A stretch of DNA of 64,000 nucleotides. It comes from Psychrobacillus insolitus (GTDB taxonomy: Bacteria > Bacillota > Bacilli > Bacillales_A > Planococcaceae). The notes under the pieces are model-generated. The model saw only the letters and a program-made list of their open reading frames with translations. It searched no databases and had not been told where the DNA came from. The position numbers and the translations under genes were made by a program. Shown in pieces: positions 32,195 to 40,272 of this stretch (position 1 is the first letter of the stretch; each line of letters begins with the position of its first letter). Location of the stretch: NCBI RefSeq assembly GCF_003254155.1, contig NZ_QKZI01000002.1:124001-188000 (forward strand), written 5' to 3'.

Positions 32195-33586
32195 TTGGAA
32201 CCCCTATATGTGAAAGATATACGAATTTTGTTACAAGGTGAATTAATAAGTGGTTCAGAGAATTGGTTTGTGAAAGATGCCATTTACTATAAAAGACATG
32301 AACTTACCAAGCTAAATACACTTATGTTCGCTAGTAGAAGTGATTCGATTAACTGGGCTGAAATTGATAAAAAGGGACCTGCTCTCGTCATTTCAGATAA
32401 GCCAATAGATGAACTAAGCAATGCTTTAGCGAATACAACCGTTATTAAAGTAAGGAGTTTGGTGCAAGCATATTGGAAATTTATCAAGTACTATCGAAAT
32501 CTTTTTCAACTACCGGTAGTGGCGATAACAGGAACATGTGGAAAAACAACAACGAAAGAAATAATTAAGCATATATTGAGTAAAGATCGTAATGTTCAAG
32601 CCTCCATTAGTAGTAAGAATGAGCCCCGTCAATCCCTCCCTTACTTGGCTGGTATAGACAAAAATACGGATGCTGCTGTATTTGAACTAGGCCTTGGAAA
32701 CTCTGGTAATATCGCACATCAATGTATGATTTATCAGCCTACAATTGGAATCATTACTAATATTGGTGTTCATCATTTAGATGGTTGTGTCAATCTAAAT
32801 GGTTATATAAAAGCAAAGTCAGAAATAGTAAGCGGAATAGCAAGAGATGGTACATTAATCATAAATGCAGATGATCAAAACACAAAAAAAGTTTCTTTGC
32901 GTAACTTTAAAGGGAAGATTATTTATTTCGGAATTAGCAACCGTGCAAATTTCAGAGCTTCCGATATAAAGTTTGCAGCGAATGGAATGGATTTTTTAGT
33001 ACATCATGCCAATAAAACATATGAAGCTTTTATCCCAGGATACGGCGAACATCAAGTATATAATGCCCTTGCAGCTCTAGCGGCAGTTCATGAGATGGAA
33101 ATGGATTTAGTTATTGCAATCTCTCGACTAGCTACTTTTAAAAACATGACGAGGCATCTAGAATTTTCAAATGGTCCTGGTGGAAGTACGATTATTGACG
33201 ATACGTGGACGAATAATCCAACTTCAGTTGAAGCGGCATTAAAAGTATTGGATTCGGTTGGAGCAGGAAAAAATGTTATTCTTGTTCTTGGAGATATTAA
33301 CCGATTAGGAAATTTTGAAAAGAAGTATCACGCAGAAATTGGAAGTCTCATTGCTAAAAGAAATATTCACACATTAATTACAATTGGAAGTAAGGCAGAA
33401 GAAATTGCTAGGAAAGCAAAAGAAGACGGCACAAAAGCGGATGTCCATGTGTTTCAAGACGTTCAGGGTGTGTTAGAAGTTCTAAAACCAAAGCTTGATA
33501 GCCAAGCAATTTTGCTCATCAAGGGCCCTATGTCCAGTCGCTCTATGATTGACTTTGCAAATAGTCTCAAACAAAAAGATGCGTAA
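32195..33586 (+). CDS. MurF-like Mur ligase family protein (paralogue)
   Basis: A 463-residue paralogue of the protein at 28821, with the same plan: N-terminal domain IRILLQGELISGSENWF, P-loop GTCGKTTTKEI (K117), FELGLGNSGNIAHQC, TNIGVHHLDGCVNL, GEHQVYNALAALAAV, and IIDDTWTNNPTSVEAALKVL. The NNP here is closer to the MurF DDAYNANP motif than in its paralogue. Real MurF genes sit in the dcw cluster, not here, and the upstream DSR motif is missing. TTG 32195 with GGAAGGAGG is the start; a CATACTATA -10-like element lies at 32165. A strong terminator follows, closing the locus. Confidence 0.8.
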   Translation: MEPLYVKDIRILLQGELISGSENWFVKDAIYYKRHELTKLNTLMFASRSDSINWAEIDKKGPALVISDKPIDELSNALANTTVIKVRSLVQAYWKFIKYYRNLFQLPVVAITGTCGKTTTKEIIKHILSKDRNVQASISSKNEPRQSLPYLAGIDKNTDAAVFELGLGNSGNIAHQCMIYQPTIGIITNIGVHHLDGCVNLNGYIKAKSEIVSGIARDGTLIINADDQNTKKVSLRNFKGKIIYFGISNRANFRASDIKFAANGMDFLVHHANKTYEAFIPGYGEHQVYNALAALAAVHEMEMDLVIAISRLATFKNMTRHLEFSNGPGGSTIIDDTWTNNPTSVEAALKVLDSVGAGKNVILVLGDINRLGNFEKKYHAEIGSLIAKRNIHTLITIGSKAEEIARKAKEDGTKADVHVFQDVQGVLEVLKPKLDSQAILLIKGPMSSRSMIDFANSLKQKDA

Positions 33587-33588
33587 GA

Positions 33589-33622
33589 AAAAAGCATTCG
33601 CTGCAATGTGCGAATGCTTTTT
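33589..33622 (+). terminator. Terminator of the Mur ligase/ATP-grasp locus
   Basis: AAAAAGCATTCG (33589-33600) pairs perfectly with CGAATGCTTTTT (33611-33622) over a ten-base loop. Confidence 0.88.
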
Positions 33623-33784
33623 GAAAAGATAAGAAAGTATATAAAACTTCTGCATAGTATGTCTAGCTACAGCGCCTTGCCCCTCGGGGTCAAATGGGTA
33701 ATCACTGCGGTGGCTGAAGAGCTGCCTCCTCGCGATTCCCCATTTGCCTGTCGGGGCAGTAATAGGCACTTGCGCTTTTCTCAA
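33623..33784. repeat. Dispersed repeat family B, full copy
   Basis: Almost the same as 22570-22730, including GCGCCTTGCCCCTCGGGGTC, AATCACTGCGGTGGCTGA and GAGCTGCCTCCTCGCGATTC. The ends differ slightly (AGGCACTTGCG). It lies between convergent genes. Confidence 0.8.
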
Positions 33785-33789
33785 TGTAT

Positions 33790-35166
33790 TTATTTAATTA
33801 CACGTTTAGCAGATACGTAATTTTGGTTAGCCCAAGTAGAAGTTAGGCTTTCTTTTACGACACCACCATTAGTTTTCAAACGGATATATTGGTTATTTCC
33901 CATGTAAATGCCTGTTTCTTTAATACTAGTCCCACCATTATTAGTAGAGAAGAATAGCAGGTCACCTTTTTGTAAATTAGCTTTCTGAACAGTAGTACCC
34001 ATTTCTGCTTGTCTACTTGCTAATTTTTCTTTTAAATCAATTCCTTGATTTTTGTATACATAGTAAGTAAATCCAGCACTAGTAAACGTTAATGTGCCTT
34101 CATTGTAACCATATCCGAACTTCGCTTTTCCAATTAAGCTTGAAGCCAAATTCACAATCGTATCTGCAGATGTGGTAGATACTTGCGGGCTAGTTACCGG
34201 TGCTTTTGTTACTGTTGTTACTTGCGTACTACTCCCAGAAATAACACGTTTCGCTGTAATATAATGCTGATCATAATAATCTACCATTAGAACTCTTGTT
34301 AAAATACCATCAGAATTAGGAATAATGATTCGATGATCGCCTGCATAAATTGCTACGATAGAAGGTGTACTAGAACCTTTCACACTATTAAAGAAAACCA
34401 AATCACCTTTCTTCAAGTTAGAGCGAGAAACGGTAGTCCCTTTTTTCATCATGTCTTTCACATTTGTTGTTCCTAGAGTGACGCTATTTTGTTTATATAC
34501 ATAGTTAACAAATCCCGGACCTGTAAAAGTTAATGAACTCTCATTATTTGTATTTCCCATTTTCACTTTACTTTTCAAACTAAAAGCCTTTTCAACAATT
34601 TTATCGCCTGGCGTTGCTGGGTTAGCGGATAGTAATGTTGGTAATACTCTTCTTGCTGTAATGTAATTGTCTTTATAGTAAGGTTTGCTATCTAAATCTG
34701 AAATAACAATGTCTTGTTTAGGGTCTGCCATATGAATTACTTTATTATCTCCCATATACATCGCAACGTGGTTTGGAACACTCCCACCTCTGCTATCAAA
34801 GAAAAGTAAGTCACCTTTTTGTAATTGGTCTCTTGCAACATATGTACCTTGTTTCATCATATAATCTTCATTGTAAGTACCAATATCTACGCCATTTTGT
34901 TCGAATATGTACATAAGAAATGTTGCGCATGAGAACTTGTATGGGTATGTAGATTTATACACTGTATTGCTATATGTCGCCTTTCCTATTAAACTCTTAG
35001 CAGTTTGGATTAGTTGATTAGCTTTTGTTTCAACTGCTTGTTGGTTATTGTACGAATTAGTTGTAGCTGCTGATACATTTATTGGCTGAACAGCGGCAGG
35101 AATTGCACTGATAGCACTAAAACCTAATGTAAATACTAGTGTTGTTGTTAAGAATTTTTTTTTCAT
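33790..35166 (-). CDS. Secreted NlpC/P60 protein with three repeats, only the first catalytic
   Basis: A 458-residue exported protein. A signal peptide (residues ~1-33, ending VSAA) is followed by three NlpC/P60-like repeats of about 125 residues. Repeat 1 has the catalytic cysteine in FSCATFLMYIF (C80) and histidine in PNHVAMYMGD (H133). In repeats 2 and 3 the cysteine site is TFTGPGFVNYVY and TFTSAGFTYYVY and the histidine site is STPSIVAIYAGD and SIKETGIYMGN, so neither catalytic residue remains. Each repeat ends with YITAKRV-like sequence. NlpC/P60 enzymes cut peptidoglycan stem peptides; the dead repeats may bind the wall. Ends next to the family B repeat. Confidence 0.82.
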   Translation of the reverse strand: MKKKFLTTTLVFTLGFSAISAIPAAVQPINVSAATTNSYNNQQAVETKANQLIQTAKSLIGKATYSNTVYKSTYPYKFSCATFLMYIFEQNGVDIGTYNEDYMMKQGTYVARDQLQKGDLLFFDSRGGSVPNHVAMYMGDNKVIHMADPKQDIVISDLDSKPYYKDNYITARRVLPTLLSANPATPGDKIVEKAFSLKSKVKMGNTNNESSLTFTGPGFVNYVYKQNSVTLGTTNVKDMMKKGTTVSRSNLKKGDLVFFNSVKGSSTPSIVAIYAGDHRIIIPNSDGILTRVLMVDYYDQHYITAKRVISGSSTQVTTVTKAPVTSPQVSTTSADTIVNLASSLIGKAKFGYGYNEGTLTFTSAGFTYYVYKNQGIDLKEKLASRQAEMGTTVQKANLQKGDLLFFSTNNGGTSIKETGIYMGNNQYIRLKTNGGVVKESLTSTWANQNYVSAKRVIK

Positions 35167-35430
35167 CGTGTACCTCCAGATAGTTGTTTTTGTCCTGCAC
35201 CGATTCTAGCATGCAAAAGTAGATATATTATGTGGGAATTTTTTACACTAGTTAGGGTTAGGCTAGTTGAAGGCTTGCTACGATTGGGTTTTGAGAGGGT
35301 CTTTACAGTTTGATTACAAATGTTTCAATGCGAATTACAAAAATCTTATAGAATGTTCTATATTATTTGTAATTAGAAAAAAATAAAACTAAACTAATAA
35401 GAGACAGTATACATAGAGAGAAGGAAAACG

Positions 35431-37461
35431 ATGGAGTTATTTTTGGTTATATTATTATTACTTACCAGTATAGGACTCTCTAATTTCATCAATCATTTCT
35501 TGCCATATATTCCGGTACCGCTAATTCAAATTGCTCTTGGTGTTTTGTTAGCTGCTTTACCATTAGGGTTTCATGTACCAATGGAGCCAGAGTTATTTTT
35601 CGTTTTATTCATCGCCCCGCTACTATTTTATGATGGAAAAAACGTTTCAAGGCAAGAACTTTGGAAATTACGAAAGCCTATATTATTACTAGCACTAGGA
35701 CTTGTATTTATCACAGTATTTCTAATTGGTTACTTAATTCACTGGCTTATACCTTCAATTCCATTATCCGCTGCATTTGCATTAGCTGCAATTTTATCTC
35801 CAACGGATGTAGTTGCGGTAGGATCTATATCAAGTCGAGTTAAGATGCCTAAGACAATTATGCATATACTTGAAGGGGAAGGGTTGATGAATGATGCCTC
35901 TGGTTTAGTGGCATTTAAATTTGCTGTAGCAGCAACTGTTACTGGTGTCTTTTCATTGGCAGAAGCGAGCTGGAGCTTTTTAGCCATTGCACTTGGAGGA
36001 ATTGTAGGAGGAGCCATTCTTGCTTATCTAATCATTCAGATGAAAATGTTAATTCGCCGACTAGGTATGGAGGATGTAACGCTTCATATGTTAATTCAAC
36101 TATTAACACCATTCGTCATTTTCTACATAGTGGAGCATTTTCATCTTTCGGGTATTTTATCTGTAGTAGCAGCAGGAATTGTTCATGCGATATACCGAGA
36201 TCGTGATCAATCACCTTCTATGCAATTGCAAGTTGTTTCAAAAAGTACGTGGACAATACTAATTTTTATTTTAAATGGCTTAGTATTTGTAATCTTAGGC
36301 TTACAAATCCCAAGTGTTATGAATGAGATTTTTAAAAATCCGATGTTTAATAATGTAGAGGTAAGCAAATATATTTTAATTATTACTGTTGCATTATTGC
36401 TTCTACGTTTCGTATGGATTTATGGAGCATGGTGGGGAGGCTGGTTGCTAAAGAAAACACAACTACCAAAGCCGACACTAAGATATATAAGTATTACGAC
36501 AGTTTCAGGTGTACGAGGGGCTGTTACATTGGCCGGGGCATTTACCATTCCATATGTAATAGCGGATGGAAGTGTATTTCCTGAAAGGTCATTAATCATC
36601 TTTATTGCTTCCGGAGTTATACTGGTTACGCTAGTGCTGGCAAGTATCTTCTTACCAATCCTTGCAAAATCGGAAAAAGGAAAAGTAGAAGAATTGAAAG
36701 AGGAAATGGAACGAACTGCTATGATTCGTACGATTGATGCGGCAATTAATTCAGTTAGAGAAATAATGACCGATGAAAATAGAAGTGTGGCAGTTTCAAT
36801 TATTTCTAATTACAATCAACTTCGAAGTCTTCTAAAGACTATTAGCGATGAAGATGCAACTCAACTGAAACAGCTGGAAACGGAAACTCGCATGAAAGCA
36901 TTAGATGCAGAAGAAATTTATTTGGAGAAGTTGAAAAAAGAAGGAAAAGTAAATATAAAAGTAACTTATTTAATGGAAGAACATATTCAACGAATGCGAC
37001 TTGCTGTGACAAATCGTTTGCTTTATAGAAGCTTGTTCATTTGGTCCATTATAAAAAGAAGTCTATATCAAATTTTTGCTCCTAAGAAAAAGATGCGATA
37101 TAAAAATCGTAAACTAGAAATTAATATAATTATTCAATTAAAAGTCGATATGGCAAAAGTCGCAATACAATATTTAAAAGATCACATGACTCCTGAAAAT
37201 GAAGATAGTTATCTATTAATTATTGGGGAATACAATGACATGATTTTAAAGTTTAAGCTTGCCAAAAAAGGTATCGACACTACAAATTACACTCGAGTTC
37301 AAAGAGAACTAAGGGACAAGGCTTTTCAGGCTGAAAGAAATGAAATTCAAAGTTTGTACGAAAATGGCGAAATTTCTATGGATATCACACGTAAAATTCG
37401 TAGGCAAATTAATATTCGGGAAGCTTACTGGATGGAAGAAAACAGTGTGCAAACTCATTAA
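35431..37461 (+). CDS. Na+/H+ antiporter of the CPA1 (NhaP/NhaK) family
   Basis: A 676-residue membrane protein. About twelve hydrophobic helices occupy residues ~1-415, with the ion-binding motif AILSPTDVVAVGSI and the GEGLMNDASGLVAFKFAV signature carrying the conserved ND aspartate. The ~250-residue C-terminal cytoplasmic tail is charged and helical, typical of the NhaK/NhaP2 regulatory tail. It exchanges Na+ or K+ for protons to hold cytoplasmic pH. The 264-bp gap before it, shared with the divergent NlpC gene, is AT-rich and holds repeated TTACAAA-type motifs but no gene. Confidence 0.9.
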   Translation: MELFLVILLLLTSIGLSNFINHFLPYIPVPLIQIALGVLLAALPLGFHVPMEPELFFVLFIAPLLFYDGKNVSRQELWKLRKPILLLALGLVFITVFLIGYLIHWLIPSIPLSAAFALAAILSPTDVVAVGSISSRVKMPKTIMHILEGEGLMNDASGLVAFKFAVAATVTGVFSLAEASWSFLAIALGGIVGGAILAYLIIQMKMLIRRLGMEDVTLHMLIQLLTPFVIFYIVEHFHLSGILSVVAAGIVHAIYRDRDQSPSMQLQVVSKSTWTILIFILNGLVFVILGLQIPSVMNEIFKNPMFNNVEVSKYILIITVALLLLRFVWIYGAWWGGWLLKKTQLPKPTLRYISITTVSGVRGAVTLAGAFTIPYVIADGSVFPERSLIIFIASGVILVTLVLASIFLPILAKSEKGKVEELKEEMERTAMIRTIDAAINSVREIMTDENRSVAVSIISNYNQLRSLLKTISDEDATQLKQLETETRMKALDAEEIYLEKLKKEGKVNIKVTYLMEEHIQRMRLAVTNRLLYRSLFIWSIIKRSLYQIFAPKKKMRYKNRKLEINIIIQLKVDMAKVAIQYLKDHMTPENEDSYLLIIGEYNDMILKFKLAKKGIDTTNYTRVQRELRDKAFQAERNEIQSLYENGEISMDITRKIRRQINIREAYWMEENSVQTH

Positions 37462-37467
37462 ATTAGA

Positions 37468-37499
37468 AAAGGGAACTGAGTATGATCTCAGTTCCCTTT
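37468..37499. terminator. Bidirectional terminator
   Basis: AAAGGGAACTGAG pairs perfectly with CTCAGTTCCCTTT over six bases. The T-run is on the leftward side, so it also serves the broken gene at 37513. Confidence 0.8.
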
Positions 37500-37512
37500 G
37501 ATATTTCACGGT

Positions 37513-37668
37513 TTATTCTCCGTCCTTATCTTCTTCTTCAAGTTCTTGTTCTACATTTTCCTCCATTTGGTCATCTACATCAGATTCATTTTCACCGTCG
37601 CCACATCCTGCAAGTATACCTACAGAAAGAAATGCTGCAGCTCCAACCTTCCACCATTTTTGTCGTAT
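37513..37668 (-). pseudogene. Small lipoprotein gene lacking a standard start codon
   Basis: The leftward frame reads IRQKWWKVGAAAFLSVGILA then GCGDGENESDVDD and an acidic tail ending KDGE. This is a normal short lipoprotein: basic start, hydrophobic core and lipobox LAGC. However the codon where ATG is expected is ATA, an in-frame TAA lies directly before it, and no clear ribosome site precedes it. No ATG, GTG or TTG lies between that stop and the lipobox. Either the start was lost by a single G-to-A change or ATA is used. I favour a recent pseudogene. Confidence 0.55.
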
Positions 37669-37883
37669 TTATCTTGCCGATTTGCTATTTAGTATGTACC
37701 CTTGGCTAAAACTGACATAAACGTGTCAATAGTATGGTCTTTAGAATAGGGTAAAATTTCTTAAAACGGAATATTTTTAATAATTAGATTTTTGTTCGAT
37801 GTTGAGTTATACTCATGTTGTTGTGAAAAAATTGTAAAACTACACTAAAAGAAGAATAAATTAGAGGAAGTGGGACTAATACG

Positions 37884-38261
37884 ATGGGTATATTAGATGG
37901 ATTGATGGGAAATGCATCGGAGCTAGAACTAGACAAGGTAAAAGAAGAACTGAAGGATTTGCTAACAGCTTCGGAAAAGGTGGAACATGCATTTAAACTT
38001 ATTCGAGACTTAATTATTTTTACAGATAAACGATTATTGTTAGTTGATAAACAAGGAATGACAGGAAAGAAGATGGAATATCATTCGATTCCTTATAAAA
38101 GTGTTGTACATTTCTCGATTGAAACAGCAGGTACTTTTGACATGGACGCAGAACTAAAAATTTGGCTGTCCGGAAATTCAGTACCATTGCAAAAAAAATT
38201 CAACAAATCATTAAACATCTACAAAGTACAAAGTGTCTTGGCTGAGTATGTACTGAAGTAG
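37884..38261 (+). CDS. Bacterial PH-domain protein (YvbH-like, DUF1696)
   Basis: A 125-residue cytoplasmic protein, essentially one pleckstrin-homology-like beta barrel: GILDGLMGNASELELDKVKEELKDLL, LIRDLIIFTDKRLLLVDKQGMTGKKMEYHSIPYKSVVHFSIETAGTFD and LKIWLSG. This is the pattern of the bacterial PH domain family that includes the N-terminal half of YvbH. Such proteins often form rings, and the role is unknown. Normal length for a single-domain member; GGAAGTGGG precedes the ATG. It stands alone. Confidence 0.85.
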   Translation: MGILDGLMGNASELELDKVKEELKDLLTASEKVEHAFKLIRDLIIFTDKRLLLVDKQGMTGKKMEYHSIPYKSVVHFSIETAGTFDMDAELKIWLSGNSVPLQKKFNKSLNIYKVQSVLAEYVLK

Positions 38262-38394
38262 CAGGAATAAGTGGTAATAGATAACTCTCCATAAGAATGT
38301 ATATTGTGGAGGGTTGGCCGAATGTATTTTTGGATGCAATTATTTTAGTATTTCATTTTTACTACTAATAGCGTTAATTTTATAGAGAGGTGAA

Positions 38395-39357
38395 ATGGGA
38401 TTGATAGTAAAAGCATATGAAAAATCTATTCATATTGAAGCGATGAAAACTCTCTTGAAACGATTACCTGTAAGACATGCAACGTATGCAAAGGTTTCCA
38501 AGGAAATCTGGACAACAACTGCAAGAGATTTAGGGGAAGATATAGTTTTTAGAGAACTAGAAAAAGTGCGATTGCCATATAATCACGCAGTATTTCACAA
38601 ACTATTACTCTATGCAGAAAATGCTTTTGAACTGGATATTCTCTTACTTACTCCATTTGGTGCAGTCATTTTGGAAGTTAAGAATATAACAGGTGAACTA
38701 GAATTTTTTGAGAATCCAGCCCAACTAGTACAAACAAAAGATAATGGAGATATTAACAAGTATTCCTGTCCAGCAACTCAATTGAATGAGTACAAATATT
38801 AGCTACACCAATTCTTCACTGAACAAAATATACCTATCCCAATCCATGGAGCAGTTGTATTTGCATTTCAAAATAGTTTCGTGAAAAACTCTACAAAAAA
38901 AGCAACAATCCTCCATAGAAATGAAGTTCGGCATTACCTTCGAAATCTACAAAATAATACCCCAATACTAGGCGATCAAGAAATAGAGAGATTAAAAGGA
39001 ATTCTTCTAAAGAAAAATAATCCCTACATGCATTTTCCGCTAACTAAATATTTTTCCCTTAATCCAAACGATCTTATACGTGGAGTCAAATGTCTAAAAT
39101 GTGGTTTCATCGGTATGCAAAAGATGAAGCGCACATGGTTTTGCCCAAAATGTAGAAAAAATGATGCTCTCGCTTCTGGCCATACCATTTCTTCTTATTT
39201 TTTAATAAACAAAGATTCGATATCTAATAAAGAATGTAGGGAATTCCTGTTATTAAATAATTCAGATGAAGCAAAAAGAATACTTTCTAGTTCTGAATTG
39301 GTAAAAATAGGTGAAGGTAAAACAACCCGCTACAAAATGAAACCCATCAAATCTTAA
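38395..39357 (+). pseudogene. NERD-domain protein interrupted by an in-frame amber codon
   Basis: Codons before and after a TAG at 38800-38802 lie in one frame and form one NERD (nuclease-related) protein. Before it: DIVFRELEKVRLPYNHAVFH, ELDILLLTPFGAVILEVKNI and CPATQLNEYKY; after it: LHQFFTEQNIPIPIHGAVVF and later a C-terminal zinc ribbon with C-x2-C pairs (VKCLKCGFIG, FCPKCRK). Full length would be ~320 residues. NERD domains are PD-(D/E)XK-like, and the EVKN motif is kept. An internal GTG (38881) could start only the C-terminal half. The rest is undamaged, so the stop is recent or a sequencing error. Confidence 0.8.
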
Positions 39358-39373
39358 TTTGATGGGTTTCATT
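39340..39373 (+). terminator. Terminator overlapping the NERD stop codon
   Basis: AAACCCATCAAAT pairs with ATTTGATGGGTTT across a three- to four-base loop that contains the stop codon; CATTTTG follows. Confidence 0.7.
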
Positions 39374-39444
39374 TTGTGTAAAATAATGGATCGTTTTAAT
39401 AAGTGATGCAAAGACCACTTCTAAAGGAAATAAGCGTTTATTCA

Positions 39445-39928
39445 CATAGTTTTGTGAGTGAATAATAACCAGAAAATGGCTTAACGCTCGGAAAAGTACT
39501 CTATCCGCCCGAAAGAGACCGCCATACGCCCGGAACCAAAGTGTATCCGCCCGAAAATCATCTCCATCCGCCTGAACCGCCGGCGGAAGGAGACTGAAGA
39601 AGAGAAAATCCTCTCCGAACATAGTTTTGTGAGTGAAAAATAACCAAAAAATGGCTTAACGCCCGGAAAAGTACTCTATCCGCCCGAAAGAGACCGTCAT
39701 ACGCCCGGAACCAAAGTGTATCCGCTCGGAAATCATCCCCATCCGCCCGAACCGCCGGCGGAAGGGGACTGCAGAAGAGATAATCCTCTCCGAACATAGC
39801 TTTGTGAATGAAAAATAACCAAAAAATGGATTAACACCCGGAAAAGTACTCTATCCGCCCGAAAGAGACCGTCATACGCCCGGAACCAAAGTGTATCCGC
39901 CCGAAAATCATCTCCATCCGACCAAATC
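39445..39928. repeat. 175-bp tandem repeat, 2.8 copies, unusually GC-rich
   Basis: Copies start at 39445, 39620 and 39795, a period of exactly 175 bp; the third copy stops near 39928. Each contains a ladder of short motifs of the form TCCGCCCGAAA, TACGCCCGGAA spaced by about 20-23 bp, and the first two contain the palindrome CCGCCGGCGG. Frames on the complement are open (repeating FRADTLWFRAY, LFRADRVLFRA) because the repeat length leaves no stops, but they have no ribosome site. No gene lies here. Confidence 0.9.
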
Positions 39929-39946
39929 AACCACGACTAAAAAAAT

Positions 39947-39969
39947 ATCCCAGTCTAAACGACTGGGAT
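39947..39969 (-). terminator. Terminator of the yxcD operon
   Basis: ATCCCAGTC pairs with GACTGGGAT over five bases; leftward it is followed by a T-run. Confidence 0.88.
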
Positions 39970-39981
39970 ACCAAATCTCAT

Positions 39982-40272
39982 TTATTGAACTTCCGCAATA
40001 ATGCCTTGCTCATCGTCTAGCTTCAATTTGATACCAGCTGAAATAGGATCAATGTTTAAAAATTCTTTTAAAGTAATACGTAGTGCTTCGATTAAGTTAA
40101 GTGTAGAAAGTTCTTCTTTTTGTCCGTTCACATATGCTTCTGCAGTAAAACCAGTTTCATCGTCATATAAAAGCTCTACTTCGACTTCTTCTGGTTCTAC
40201 TCGTTTCTTACGTGAAACATAAACACATACAGCATTTATAATATTTTGTTCAGGAATAATTAGTTTCTCCAT
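39982..40272 (-). CDS. yxcD: YxcD-family (DUF2653) protein
   Basis: A 96-residue cytoplasmic protein resembling B. subtilis YxcD (DUF2653): LIIPEQNIINAVCVYVSRKKRVEPEEVEVELLYDDETGFTAEAYVNG. Its function is unknown. It overlaps the upstream gene by 13 bp, a sign of translational coupling with the secreted or membrane protein at 40260, and is closed by a terminator. Confidence 0.75.
   Translation of the reverse strand: MEKLIIPEQNIINAVCVYVSRKKRVEPEEVEVELLYDDETGFTAEAYVNGQKEELSTLNLIEALRITLKEFLNIDPISAGIKLKLDDEQGIIAEVQ

Noticed and set aside
28821-33586. Canonical murF genes of peptidoglycan synthesis
   Set aside because: Substrate motifs differ, there are three copies, and none is in a dcw-type cluster.
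39445-39928. CRISPR-like array of short CGCCCG repeats
   Set aside because: The sequence between motifs is itself repeated every 175 bp, so there are no unique spacers, and no cas gene is near.
39347-39930. Three open frames on the complement with FRADTLWFRAY-type repeats
   Set aside because: They come from the 175-bp repeat, have no ribosome sites, and look like spurious repeat-derived frames.
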